Assembly: GCA_030598385.1 (NCBI GenBank)
Contig: JAUVQB010000002.1
Span: 1-21,446 of the forward strand
Direction of reading: 5' to 3'
Length of the DNA: 21,446 bases
From: Alphaproteobacteria bacterium
Lineage (GTDB): Bacteria > Pseudomonadota > Alphaproteobacteria > Kiloniellales > JAKSDN01
Positions 1 to 9,745 of the stretch are shown one piece after another (within the stretch, counting starts at the first letter, position 1; every line of letters starts with the position of its first letter). The notes under the pieces are model-generated. The model was not told the DNA's origin. It saw only the letters and a program-made list of their open reading frames with translations, and made no database searches. Position numbers and translations under genes: made by a program.

Positions 1-2189
1 AGCGTTTCAGTGGCCGTGTCGTCCGAATCGGCGCTTTCTGACGGGCCGGAGCCTTCCGTTGCCACCGGGGTCGCCTCGGTCGCCTCTGTCGCCGCGTCGG
101 GGCTCGCGCCGTCCTGGGCCTCCGGGCGGCGGCGCGAGCGGCGGCGGCCGCCCCGTCTGCCACGCCGTCGACGTCCTTTCCTGACGTCGTCGGCCTCGCC
201 GTTCGTTTCCCGCGTTGCCGCGCGGCTTTCGGGCTCGCTTTCCTCGATCGCGGCTTCCGGCTCCGCCGGGCCGGCATCCTCGGCGCCGGCTTCCACCTCG
301 TCGGCTTTGCGTCGGCGTCGGCCGCGGCGGCGCCGGGGCGCGGTTTCGTCCTCGTCCGTCACCGCCTCGGCTGCGGGCGACGACGGCGTCGTCAAGCGGT
401 CCAAGCGATAGTCGTCGGACGGCAGCTTGTCATCGGCTTCGACCCTCACCTTGAAGCCGTAGCGCTGTTCCACCTCGATCAGGCGGTCGCGAAACTCGTT
501 GAGAAGATAAAGCGCCACCGTGGTCGGCACCGCCACGCGGATTTCGCCATTGCGCCCGCGCAGGCCCTCTTCCTCGAGGCTGCGCAAAACCGCCAGGACG
601 CTCGAGTAAACCGACCGCACATGTCCGCTGCCGCCGCACCGCGGGCAGCTTTCCGTCGAGCTTTCGAACAGGCTGGTGCGTAATCGCTGGCGCGACATCT
701 CCAGCAGGCCGAAGGGGCTAACGCGGCCAAGCTGAATGCGGGCTCGGTCGGACCGCATGGCTTCCTTCAGCTTGCGCTCGACGTCCCGGTTGTGCCTGGG
801 CTCCTCCATGTCGATGAAATCTATCACCACGAGCCCGGCCAAGTCTCTGAGGCGCAGTTGACGCGCCACCTCCTCGGCGGCTTCCCGGTTGGTCTTCAGC
901 GCCGTTTCTTCGATGTGGCGTTCGCGGGTCGCCCGGCCCGAGTTGACGTCGATCGCGACCAGCGCCTCGGTCTGGTTGAGCACGATGTAGCCGCCGGACT
1001 TCAGCTGCACGGTCGGGCTATGCATGGCTTCCAGTTGGCCCTCCACCTGGTAATGGTGGAAGATCGGCGTGGTCTGATCCTTGTACTGTTGAACCTTCTT
1101 CGCGTGGCTCGGCATCAGGCTGCGCATGAAGGCCTTGGCCGTCTTGTAGCCGGCCTCGCCCTGAACCCACACGTCGTCCATGTCGCGGCTGTAGAGGTCC
1201 CGGATCGAGCGCTTTATCAGGTTGGCTTCCTCGTGAATCAAGTAGGGAGCCGTCGATTGCAGCGTCGTCTTGCGGATCTCGTCCCACAGGCGCATGAGGT
1301 ACTCGTAGTCGCGGCGGATCTCCGCCTTGCTGCGTTGCGACCCGGCGGTGCGCACGATCACCGCCATGCCGTCCGGAATCTCCAGCTCGCCGAGAATGCT
1401 CTTGAGGCGGCGGCGATCATTTGCGCTGCCGATCTTGCGGCTGATGCCGCCGCCGCGTGCCGTATTAGGCATCAACACGCTGTAGCGCCCCGCAAGGGAA
1501 AGGTAAGTGGTCAGCGCCGCGCCCTTGGTTCCGCGCTCCTCCTTGGATACTTGCACCAGGATCACCTGCCGGCGCTTGATCACCTCCTGGATCTTGTAGC
1601 GGCGCAACAGGTTTGCGCGGCGGCGGCGCTGATCGTCGATCTCGTCGCCGCCGACCGTGTCGACGCCGGCTTCGACATCGACCTGCTCGACCTCGTTGGT
1701 TTCATCCTTAGCGGCGCCCTGTTCCGGCGGTCCATCCGGCTCGTCGCCGGATTCGTCGCCTGGTTCGTCGCTGAGGTCGTCCGGCGCGGCCTCGGCCGGC
1801 TCGCAGGGCACCTCCTCGCCGTTCACCTGGCGATTGCCAATCCCGTTGCCACCCCCATTATCTGTGGCCTCGAGGTCCTCCTCGCCCATGGCGTCGCCGC
1901 GCAGGGCGGCCTCTTCGGCGGCCAAGGCCTCGCGGTCGGCGATCGGGATCTTGTAGTAGTCGGGGTGGATTTCGGAGAACGGCAAGAAACCGTGACGGTT
2001 GCCGCCGTATTCGACGAATGCGGCCTGCAGCGAAGGTTCGACCCGGGTGATTTTCGCCAGGTATATGTTGCCTTTAAGCTGCGCCCTCGCTGCCGTTTCG
2101 TAGTCGAACTCTTCGATTCGCTTGCCGGATAGCACAACCACCCGCGTCTCTTCCGGGTGGTTGGCATCGATGAGCATACGTTTTGCCAT
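1..2189 (-). CDS. rne: Ribonuclease E/G family endoribonuclease (RNase E), C-terminal end missing
   Basis: This is the main endoribonuclease for mRNA decay and for rRNA/tRNA processing, and normally the scaffold of the degradosome. The N-terminus begins MAKRMLIDA. The S1 domain is split by an acidic, low-complexity insertion at about residues 88-190 and resumes with KEERGTKGAALTTYLSLAG near 217-235. The catalytic DNase-I-like part shows AIDVNSG (Asp414) and VVIDFIDM (Asp457, Asp460). The Zn-link CPRCGGSGH has Cys515 and Cys518. From about residue 590 the protein turns into Arg-rich and acidic patches (RRRRGRRRR type), the expected disordered RNA- and partner-binding tail. The frame is still open after 729 codons at the window edge. 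The ATG at 2189 has GGAG ten bases upstream. The gene diverges from the amidase. The long S1 insertion is usual for alphaproteobacteria, from family knowledge. Confidence 0.96.
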   Translation of the reverse strand, partial: MAKRMLIDANHPEETRVVVLSGKRIEEFDYETAARAQLKGNIYLAKITRVEPSLQAAFVEYGGNRHGFLPFSEIHPDYYKIPIADREALAAEEAALRGDAMGEEDLEATDNGGGNGIGNRQVNGEEVPCEPAEAAPDDLSDEPGDESGDEPDGPPEQGAAKDETNEVEQVDVEAGVDTVGGDEIDDQRRRRANLLRRYKIQEVIKRRQVILVQVSKEERGTKGAALTTYLSLAGRYSVLMPNTARGGGISRKIGSANDRRRLKSILGELEIPDGMAVIVRTAGSQRSKAEIRRDYEYLMRLWDEIRKTTLQSTAPYLIHEEANLIKRSIRDLYSRDMDDVWVQGEAGYKTAKAFMRSLMPSHAKKVQQYKDQTTPIFHHYQVEGQLEAMHSPTVQLKSGGYIVLNQTEALVAIDVNSGRATRERHIEETALKTNREAAEEVARQLRLRDLAGLVVIDFIDMEEPRHNRDVERKLKEAMRSDRARIQLGRVSPFGLLEMSRQRLRTSLFESSTESCPRCGGSGHVRSVYSSVLAVLRSLEEEGLRGRNGEIRVAVPTTVALYLLNEFRDRLIEVEQRYGFKVRVEADDKLPSDDYRLDRLTTPSSPAAEAVTDEDETAPRRRRGRRRRKADEVEAGAEDAGPAEPEAAIEESEPESRAATRETNGEADDVRKGRRRRGRRGGRRRSRRRPEAQDGASPDAATEATEATPVATEGSGPSESADSDDTATET

Positions 2190-2566
2190 TAAAATGGAGC
2201 TCCCCAGCGCGCTCGGCGGAAGTCACGCAAGGCGTGAACCGCGGCGCGTGACGGGTCGCGTCGCTGCCTACAGCGAAGCTTGTGCGATGCAAGACCCGTT
2301 TCGTGTTCATGTTAGCCCTAACGTCTGGTGACGCCTGAAGGCGTGTTCGAGTAATCCTGAGCCCGGCTCGATGATGCACCGGTCCGGGACCAGAAGCCCC
2401 GGCGAATCAGTTGATCGCCGGCGGCGTTCGTTCGCCCGCGCGTCGTGGCCGGTCGTAGGGAATCAGCACTGTGCCGAAGCCGGCAGGCCGGACGCATGAC
2501 ACCACCCATCCTCCCGCCCATCAGCGATGATGGACAGGATCGGCGGCGCCGAGCGGCGATACAAAC
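2190..2566 (-). promoter_or_regulatory. Long structured rne leader (candidate 5' UTR)
   Basis: No credible gene lies here. Read leftward, about 370 bases separate the best promoter candidate from the rne ATG. Three perfect hairpins are visible: 2223-2237 (TCACGC/GCGTGA, 3-base loop), 2331-2344 (ACGCC/GGCGT, 4-base loop) and 2399-2421 (CCGGCGA/TCGCCGG, 9-base loop). In enterobacteria, RNase E autoregulates through hairpins in a long rne leader. By analogy this leader could do the same, but the sequence similarity of the leaders was not tested. Confidence 0.4.
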
Positions 2567-2595
2567 ACAATAGGATGCGTTGGGCCGTCCTGCAA
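2567..2595 (-). promoter_or_regulatory. Candidate rne promoter
   Basis: On the minus strand TTGCAG (2590-2595) is separated by exactly 17 bases from TATTGT (2567-2572), a reasonable sigma-70 type pair. It would start transcription near 2560 and give a leader of roughly 370 bases. The assignment is from pattern only. Confidence 0.4.
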
Positions 2596-2703
2596 TTGCT
2601 TTGCGTTGGCGGAGGCAAAAATGCCGGCGGCCGCATGAACGCCGTTGCAAAGCGCCGCTGCTCCGGTTACAGGATAGCGGGGTGGCGTGCCTATAGGGCG
2701 CAA

Positions 2704-2743
2704 ATATAGTAGTTGGCACAAGTGGTTGTGCTATATGTAGAAT
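2704..2743 (+). promoter_or_regulatory. Candidate amidase promoter with embedded palindrome
   Basis: This AT-rich island lies just before the amidase. GCACAA (2716-2721) and TTGTGC (2726-2731) form a perfect inverted repeat around GTGG, flanked by ATATA (2704-2708) and TATAT (2732-2736). An extended -10 (TGC followed by TATATG, 2729-2737) or TAGAAT (2738-2743, 19 bases after TTGGCA) could serve the amidase. Either gives a very short leader. The palindrome could be an operator or only symmetry of the promoter. Confidence 0.33.
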
Positions 2744-2762
2744 ATCTCACCGCTTGAATGAG

Positions 2763-3962
2763 ATGATGGCACGCGTTTTTATCGCCCTTCTCGCCCTGAT
2801 CCTGAGCAGCTCCTTGGTGCTGGCCAAGTCGAGCGTGACGGACGTGCGAATCGGCGTGCACCCCGACAAGACCCGTTTCGTGCTGGAGTTGACCGAGCTG
2901 CCGGCCTATCGCGCTTTTACCCTGCCCGATCCGTTTCGCGTGGTGATCGATTTGCCGGCCCTTGATTGGCGGCTCGGCGCGCGGCGGGTGGTGGAGCGCG
3001 GCGGCTTGGTGCAGGCCTTGCGGTATGGGCTTTTCGCTCCGGGCACCAGCCGGGTCGTGCTCGACGTCGGTCAGCCGGTGGATTTCGAGAAGGTCTTCAC
3101 CCTGCCGCCGAACAACGGCTTTGGCCACCGCCTGGTCATCGACCTGAAGCCGATCAGCCGCCAAGCCTATTTTGCCCGCGCGCGTACGCCGCTGGTCTCC
3201 AGCCCGCCTTTGCCGCGGTCGCAGCAGGCCGCCGTTCCTTTGGCGCCGCCCAAGCCCCAGGGCGACGGCCGACCGGTCATCGTCATCGATGCTGGCCATG
3301 GCGGCGTCGACCCCGGTGCCATCGGCCGAACCGGAATTTACGAAAAGGCCCTCGTGTTGGCCTACGCTCAGGAGCTGAAACGGCAGATCGAGGCCGGCGG
3401 GCGCTACCGGGTGCGGATGACCCGGGAGGGGGACGTCTTCATTCGCCTGCGCGACCGAATCGCCTACGCCCAAAACAGCGACGCCGGGCTTTTCATCTCG
3501 CTTCATGCCAATTCGCACCGCAAGCGCGACCTGAAAGGGGCGGCGGTTTATACCCTCTCGGAAAAGGCCTCGGACGCCGAAGCGGCGGCCCTGGCGGCCA
3601 AGGAGAACAAGGCGGATGCCATCGCCGGCATCGACCTCTCGGATCAGCCCGAAGTCGTAAGCAAGATCTTAATCGATCTGGCGCAACGTGAGACCATGAA
3701 CCAGTCAAAGAGCTTCGCCAATACGTTGGTGAACCAACTGCGCACCGTCGGCCCGGTGCTGCGCAAACCCCACCGCTCGGCCGGTTTCGCGGTGCTCAAG
3801 TCGCCGACCGTGCCCTCGGTCCTGGTGGAGGTGGGCTATCTGTCCAACAAGGCCGAAGAAAAGCTTTTGCGCTCGGATGCCCATCGCGGCCAGATCACTC
3901 GGGCGATCGTCAAGGCGATTGATGGCTATTTCGCCGCGCAACGCAACGCGGGACCCTCTTGA
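2763..3962 (+). CDS. amiC: N-acetylmuramoyl-L-alanine amidase (AmiC type), AMIN domain plus Amidase_3
   Basis: This periplasmic zinc amidase cleaves the bond between MurNAc and L-Ala to split septal peptidoglycan during cell separation. A signal peptide (MMARVFIALLALILSS, ending near VLAKSS) leads into an AMIN domain at about residues 22-125, then a Pro-rich linker and the Amidase_3 domain from about 170. Zinc ligands and catalytic residues are visible: His179 in DAGHGG, Glu194 in IYEKA, His248 in SLHAN and Glu356 in VEVGY. The segment between SLHAN and the last motif (about 255-320, rich in Ala/Glu/Asp) matches the autoinhibitory helix region of AmiA/B/C-type enzymes. The start is uncertain: TTG 2754, ATG 2763 and ATG 2766 are in frame and none has a good ribosome site. 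It sits 132 bases before the PBP1A gene in the same direction. Confidence 0.93.
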   Translation: MMARVFIALLALILSSSLVLAKSSVTDVRIGVHPDKTRFVLELTELPAYRAFTLPDPFRVVIDLPALDWRLGARRVVERGGLVQALRYGLFAPGTSRVVLDVGQPVDFEKVFTLPPNNGFGHRLVIDLKPISRQAYFARARTPLVSSPPLPRSQQAAVPLAPPKPQGDGRPVIVIDAGHGGVDPGAIGRTGIYEKALVLAYAQELKRQIEAGGRYRVRMTREGDVFIRLRDRIAYAQNSDAGLFISLHANSHRKRDLKGAAVYTLSEKASDAEAAALAAKENKADAIAGIDLSDQPEVVSKILIDLAQRETMNQSKSFANTLVNQLRTVGPVLRKPHRSAGFAVLKSPTVPSVLVEVGYLSNKAEEKLLRSDAHRGQITRAIVKAIDGYFAAQRNAGPS

Positions 3963-4094
3963 CGGGCGATGGGCGTGGCGGGCCACAAGATCGCCATAGT
4001 CTATTGATATGCCACAGGTCTTGGTAGGGGCCAGAGCGGCTCATGGTGAAGGTGGGGGTGCGGACGCGAAGCCTGGTCCTGCACAGAGGTCGAC

Positions 4095-6533
4095 GTGAAG
4101 ATTCTTTTGGCAGCCCTGGTTTTGGTGATTTGCGGCGTCTTGGCCGCCGGTGGCGGCGTGCTTTACGTTTTCCACCACTACGGCCGCGATCTGCCCGACT
4201 ATAAGCAGCTGGCCGACTATGATCCGCCGACGGTGACCCGGGTTCACGCGGGCGACGGCCGACTGCTGGCGGAATACGCGATCCAGAAGCGGGTCTTCGT
4301 GCCGATCCAGGCCATTCCAAAGCGGGTGGTCAACGCCTTTCTGGCGGCCGAAGACAAGAACTTCTACAGCCACCCGGGCGTCGATTTCATGGCGGTGATG
4401 CGGGCCGTCGTCACCAACGTGATCCATAAGGCCCAGGGCCGCCGTCCGGTCGGCGCCTCGACCATCACGCAGCAGGTGGCGAAGAACTTCCTGCTGACCA
4501 ACGAGCTGTCCTACGAGCGCAAGATCAAGGAAGCGATCCTCGCGCTGCGCATGGAGCGTACCTTCTCGAAGGACCGCATCCTCGAGCTTTATCTCAACGA
4601 GATCTTTCTCGGTTACCGGGGCTCCTACGGGGTCGCCGCCGCGGCGCTCAACTACTTCAACAAGTCGCTGGACGAGCTGACCATCGCCCAGGCGGCCTAT
4701 CTGGCGGCCCTGCCGAAGGCGCCCAACAACTACCACCCGGTGCGCAACTACCGCCAGGCGGTGGCCCGACGAGACTGGGTGATCGGCCGCATGGTCGAGG
4801 ACCGCAGCATCACGCCGTTGGAGGCCGAGCTTGCCTGGAACGAGCCGCTGGAAATCCGCGAGCGCGGCGAAACCGAGGTGGCCGAGGCGGCGCATTTCGC
4901 GGAGGAAGTCCGGCGCGAGCTGGTGCGCCTTTATGGCGATTACGGGCTCTACGAGGGCGGCCTGTCGGTCCGTACGACCCTCGATCCGAGGCTCCAGGCG
5001 GCGGCTGAAACGGCGCTCAGAAGCGGCCTGATCACCTACGACCGTCGCCATGGTTGGCGGGGGCCGCTGGCCCGCCTCACGGGCCTTGATGCGGAGACCT
5101 GGGCCGAAAATTTGGCCGCGGCCGAGATTCTCAAGGGCGCGCCGGGCTGGGAGCGGGCTCTGGTTCTTTTCACCACCGACAAAGTGGCTGAGATCGGGTT
5201 CGTCGACGGCCGCACGGGCCAGATTCCCATCAACGCGCTGCAATGGGCGCGCGAGCCGCTCAAGGGGCAGAAGGTGGGAGGGAGCCCCGGCTCGGTGGAA
5301 GACGTGATGGTCGCCGGCGACGTGATCTACGTCGAGCCGATCGTGGAAGACAGCTACGGCAAGCCGGTGCCCGACGGAACCTACGGGCTCCGCCAGGTGC
5401 CCGATATCAACGGGGCCCTGGTCGCATTGGATCCCCATACCGGCCGGGTGCTGGCCATGGTCGGCGGGTTTTCCTTCGACGACAGCGAGTTCAACCGGGC
5501 CAATCAGGCCAAGCGCCAGCCCGGCTCGGCGTTCAAGCCGATCGTCTATCTGGCGGGCCTCGACAGCGGCTTCACCCCCTCGACCCTGATCCTCGACGCG
5601 CCCTTCGTGATCGATCAGGGCCAGGGCCAGGGCAAGTGGAAGCCGGCCAACTACACCCGCAAGTTCTATGGGCCGACGCCGATGCGCGTCGGCATCGAAA
5701 AGTCGCGCAATCTCATGACCGTGCGCCTGGCGCAGACCATCGGGATGGACAAGGTCGCCGATACCGCGATCCGGCTCGGCGTGGTCGACCACATGCCCGA
5801 GGTGCTGGCCATGGCGCTTGGCGCCGGCGAGACAACCCTGCTCAGGCTGACCACGGCCTATGCCATGCTGGTCAACGGCGGCCGGCGCATCACGCCGACC
5901 CTCGTCGACCGTGTGCAGGACCGTAACGGCAGCACGATCTTCAGCCACGACCAGCGGAACTGCCCCGGATGCAGGGACGAGACCTGGCGCGGCCAGGATG
6001 TGCCGCAATTGCCCGACGAGCGCGAGCAGGTGGCGGACCGAGCGAGCGCCTACCAGGTGGTCTCCATGCTGCAAGGCGTGGTCCAGCGCGGCACCGGCCG
6101 ACGGGTCGCGGCGGTCGGCAAGCCGCTCGCCGGCAAGACCGGCACCACCAACGAGTCCCAGGACACTTGGTTCGTCGGCTTTTCGCCGGATTTGGCGGTC
6201 GGCGTCTTCGCCGCCTTCGACGAGCCCAGAACCCTCGGACCGAAGGAAACCTGCTCCAGCGTCGCGGCGCCGATTTTCCGGGACTTCATGGCCGACGCGC
6301 TGGCCGACACGCCGGCGATCCCGTTCCGCATCCCACCCGGCATCCGCCTGGTCCGCGTCAATGCCGAGAGCGGGCGGCTGGCGAGGTCCGGCGATTCGCG
6401 CGTCATCCTGGAGGCCTTCAAGCCCGGCACCGTGCCGAGCGGCCAGCAGATGGTGCTCGACGGCGGCTACAACCCGGCGGCAAGCGACGCGTCGCGGGCG
6501 GTGGTCCCCGGCGGCTCCGACGGGCTGTACTAA
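4095..6533 (+). CDS. mrcA: Penicillin-binding protein 1A (transglycosylase/transpeptidase)
   Basis: This is a bifunctional class A PBP that polymerises glycan strands and cross-links peptides in the periplasm. It has 812 residues, normal for PBP1A. An N-terminal membrane anchor (about residues 2-27) precedes the GT51 domain, with catalytic Glu86 in AAEDKNFYSHPG and the GASTITQQVAKNF motif. An OB-like insert follows (about 290-410), then the transpeptidase domain with SxxK at Ser478/Lys481 (PGSAFKP), SxN at Ser537-Asn539 (KSRNLM) and KTG at 681-683 (GKTGTTNESQDTWFVGF). The GTG start at 4095 has AGAGG five bases upstream, and no better upstream start is in frame. Position between the amidase and prfB is the conserved alphaproteobacterial order. 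Confidence 0.97.
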   Translation: MKILLAALVLVICGVLAAGGGVLYVFHHYGRDLPDYKQLADYDPPTVTRVHAGDGRLLAEYAIQKRVFVPIQAIPKRVVNAFLAAEDKNFYSHPGVDFMAVMRAVVTNVIHKAQGRRPVGASTITQQVAKNFLLTNELSYERKIKEAILALRMERTFSKDRILELYLNEIFLGYRGSYGVAAAALNYFNKSLDELTIAQAAYLAALPKAPNNYHPVRNYRQAVARRDWVIGRMVEDRSITPLEAELAWNEPLEIRERGETEVAEAAHFAEEVRRELVRLYGDYGLYEGGLSVRTTLDPRLQAAAETALRSGLITYDRRHGWRGPLARLTGLDAETWAENLAAAEILKGAPGWERALVLFTTDKVAEIGFVDGRTGQIPINALQWAREPLKGQKVGGSPGSVEDVMVAGDVIYVEPIVEDSYGKPVPDGTYGLRQVPDINGALVALDPHTGRVLAMVGGFSFDDSEFNRANQAKRQPGSAFKPIVYLAGLDSGFTPSTLILDAPFVIDQGQGQGKWKPANYTRKFYGPTPMRVGIEKSRNLMTVRLAQTIGMDKVADTAIRLGVVDHMPEVLAMALGAGETTLLRLTTAYAMLVNGGRRITPTLVDRVQDRNGSTIFSHDQRNCPGCRDETWRGQDVPQLPDEREQVADRASAYQVVSMLQGVVQRGTGRRVAAVGKPLAGKTGTTNESQDTWFVGFSPDLAVGVFAAFDEPRTLGPKETCSSVAAPIFRDFMADALADTPAIPFRIPPGIRLVRVNAESGRLARSGDSRVILEAFKPGTVPSGQQMVLDGGYNPAASDASRAVVPGGSDGLY

Positions 6534-6598
6534 TCCTCTCTAAGCGCCTAAATCATTCTCCGCAATTCAGCGAAACCTAGTCTTCACCGGGAGGGTCC

Positions 6599-7736
<1,138 letters not shown>

Positions 7737-7779
7737 CGAAAGTCGCAGTGCGCAACAGCTCCGATGCGTCGTGATCCAC

Positions 7780-8670
7780 CTAGTCTTCGAAGAAGGCCAG
7801 CGTCCGCACCTCGATGCTCTGGCGCGGCGGCGCATCGGCCGGCGTCGTCGGGTCGTCGAATGCGGTGTGCGGGGTGAAGCGCGCCCGGCCGTCCTCCAGG
7901 GAGTCGTAACCTTTGATCAAGGCCGCCTCGGAGCGTTCCATACGCGGGAAAGTATACCAGCGGTGCTCGGGGCTATAGGTGACATTGTAAATCTCTCCGG
8001 TGCGCTCCGGGTAGACCAGATCGAGGGGCACCCGGTCTTCCGGCGCGATGCTGCGGGCGTCGGCGAAGGCGAGCGGCGCGGTCTCGACCGGCCCGGCGAT
8101 GGGGCGCCAGACGTTCACGATGGCGAAGCGCGTCTTGAGCAGGGCCTCGGCTTCCGCCGCATCGAACAGGTCGCGCACCCGCTGCGGCCCGGATTTGGCC
8201 GTATAGTCGTTGTGGACCATGCGCACCGGGGCGCGGATGCCGTCCTCGTCGCGGTCGGGCGCGCCCTCGACGCGGACATTGTGATCGAACACCTCGACCC
8301 GCGCCGCGCCGGTCTCGGCGGCAACCAGGCGCGCCATCTCCGGGTAGTAGACGCGCCGGACCTCGTCCTCGTCATGGAAGTCGGCGACATTGGTGTCGTG
8401 CCGGGTCAGGGTGAAGCCCTGGCGGTCGAGGCTTAGCGAGCCGGCGATCGGCCGGGCGTTGTGGATCGCGACCCGATAGGGGGCGTAGGTGCCGGTCCGC
8501 CGGATCTCGCCGCCGGTGAGCGGCGGCATGGTGGTGACCGGGCGCGCGCCGGTGTCCACCAGATAGGTCAGATCCGCCTCGACCTGCGCGCGGGCGAGGG
8601 CGTCGTCGGCCAGGAGTCCCGGCAGTTCGCGGTTGGCGGATGCGAGGTGAGTATCGGCTAGGGCGGCCAT
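7780..8670 (-). CDS. CmcJ/NvfI-family oxidoreductase (putative Fe(II)/2-oxoglutarate-dependent oxygenase)
   Basis: The 296-residue protein resembles the family that includes CmcJ of cephamycin biosynthesis and fungal AsaB/NvfI-type oxygenases. Landmarks are MVHNDYTAKSGPQRVRDL (about 151-168), NVWRPIAGPVETAPLA (186-201) and YSPEHRWYTFPRM (232-244), ending in GYDSLEDGRARFTPHTAFDDP. His153, Asp155 and His236 fit the expected H-x-D...H iron triad. The substrate cannot be told from sequence. Most bacterial members outside antibiotic clusters are uncharacterised. I chose ATG 8670 because AAAGGAG lies seven bases upstream and the longer form (to 8730) has no such site. It converges on prfB with 43 bases between and appears to be a single-gene unit with its own promoter. 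Confidence 0.85.
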   Translation of the reverse strand: MAALADTHLASANRELPGLLADDALARAQVEADLTYLVDTGARPVTTMPPLTGGEIRRTGTYAPYRVAIHNARPIAGSLSLDRQGFTLTRHDTNVADFHDEDEVRRVYYPEMARLVAAETGAARVEVFDHNVRVEGAPDRDEDGIRAPVRMVHNDYTAKSGPQRVRDLFDAAEAEALLKTRFAIVNVWRPIAGPVETAPLAFADARSIAPEDRVPLDLVYPERTGEIYNVTYSPEHRWYTFPRMERSEAALIKGYDSLEDGRARFTPHTAFDDPTTPADAPPRQSIEVRTLAFFED

Positions 8671-8703
8671 GGGACGTCTCCTTTCTATGAGCGGAGCTAA
8701 ACC

Positions 8704-8720
8704 ATCGGCTGCATGCCGAT
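8704..8720. promoter_or_regulatory. Possible operator or leader hairpin of the CmcJ-like gene
   Basis: ATCGGC (8704-8709) and GCCGAT (8715-8720) form a perfect 6-bp inverted repeat around a 5-base centre. It lies between the candidate promoter and the ribosome site of the leftward oxygenase gene, just downstream of the expected transcription start. It could bind a dimeric repressor or fold in the mRNA. No regulator gene is adjacent. Confidence 0.3.
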
Positions 8721-8738
8721 CATTCAACACTGAATACG

Positions 8739-8767
8739 GAGATAGGCAGCGGAAACGAAGCCGACAA
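8739..8767 (-). promoter_or_regulatory. Candidate promoter of the CmcJ-like gene
   Basis: On the minus strand TTGTCG (8762-8767) and TATCTC (8739-8744) are separated by 17 bases, about 70 bases before the ATG at 8670. The pair is plausible but was found by eye. Confidence 0.38.
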
Positions 8768-8827
8768 AAGAGGATTTCTAGAGGGATCAGTTAGAAAATC
8801 TAAGGTATAGTCGTGCGCTGCGCCGGG

Positions 8828-9637
8828 TCAGCCGGCGGCGAGCGGCCCGTAGAGGTCCGGTGTCAGGCCGGCTTCGCGGCGCGCGGCTTCGTTGAACGGC
8901 GGCTTCAGGGTGCCCTTGAAGTGGCGCTCGACCAGGGCGCGCCAGGTTTCCGCAGGTTCGAGGCCGGCCCGATGGCAGGCCCAGTCGAACCAGCGCTTGC
9001 CGGCCGCCACATGGCCGATTTCGTCGCGGTAGACGACCCGGAGCAGGGCGGCGCTTTCGGGATCGCCCGCCGCCTCGAGCTTGGCGATCATGGCCGGCGT
9101 TACGTCGAGGCCGCGGGCCTCCAGCACCAGCGGCACCACCGCCAGGCGCGCCAGCAGGTCGTGGCGGGTGTCGCTCGCGGCCTGCCACAGGCCGTCGTGG
9201 GCCGGCAGATCGCCGTAAGCGGCGCCGAAGGCGGCCAGGCGCTCCGACAGGAGGGTGAAGTGGCGCGCCTCGTCGTCGGCCACCGTCACCCAGTCGTCGA
9301 AGAAGGCGCGCGGCAGTTCGTCGCCGGAAAAGCGCGCGATCAGGTCCCAGGCGAGATCGATGGCGTTCAATTCGATATGGGCAAGGGCGTGGAGCAAGGC
9401 GACGCGACCCTTGGGCGCGGGCCCGATGGAGCGCCGCGGCACGTCGCGCGGCGCCTTCAGCTCGGGGCATGCCGGCCGGGCCGGGCGGTCCGGCGGGGCG
9501 GCGCGGCCGACCTCGGCGATAGCGCCCGCGCGCCAAGCCGCGGCTACGGCCCGGCCGGCCGCCGCCTTGGCCGCCGCGTCCGCGGTCGCCAGCACGCCGA
9601 CGGCGGCTCCGGCAAGGGTCTGCGGTTTCTCCGGCAT
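8828..9637 (-). CDS. DUF455 ferritin-like protein (putative diiron protein)
   Basis: The 269-residue protein (from ATG 9637) belongs to the DUF455 ferritin-like family. Its true function is unknown to me. The four-helix diiron ligand pattern is complete: Glu89 in AHIELNAID, Glu123 and His126 in DDEARHF, Glu173 in LEARGLD, and Glu206 and His209 in DEIGHV. The C-terminal LKPPFNEAARREAG is also typical. The start is ambiguous. ATG 9637 has GAGG five bases upstream. TTG 9655 has a stronger AGGAGG nine bases upstream and adds only six residues. ATG 9745 directly abuts the glnE stop but adds an Arg-rich, non-conserved stretch. The gene lies downstream of glnE in the same direction and is probably cotranscribed. 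Confidence 0.87.
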   Translation of the reverse strand: MPEKPQTLAGAAVGVLATADAAAKAAAGRAVAAAWRAGAIAEVGRAAPPDRPARPACPELKAPRDVPRRSIGPAPKGRVALLHALAHIELNAIDLAWDLIARFSGDELPRAFFDDWVTVADDEARHFTLLSERLAAFGAAYGDLPAHDGLWQAASDTRHDLLARLAVVPLVLEARGLDVTPAMIAKLEAAGDPESAALLRVVYRDEIGHVAAGKRWFDWACHRAGLEPAETWRALVERHFKGTLKPPFNEAARREAGLTPDLYGPLAAG

Positions 9638-9745
9638 GCCGGCCTCAAGGCTCAATCTTCGTATCCTCCTCGCGACCTTTGTCCGCACCGGCCGGGCGGC
9701 GGCGAAGAGGCTGCCGCCCCCGCGCCTGCTCGGCCGAGGCCTCAT

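Noticed and set aside
792..2132. Long open frame on the plus strand opposite rne
   Set aside because: It is the antisense shadow of a high-GC gene. The translation has no recognisable motifs while the minus strand gives a full RNase E.
4041..6074. 677-codon open frame on the minus strand opposite mrcA
   Set aside because: The plus strand encodes complete PBP1A with all catalytic motifs. The antisense product is His/Arg-rich and unlike any family I know.
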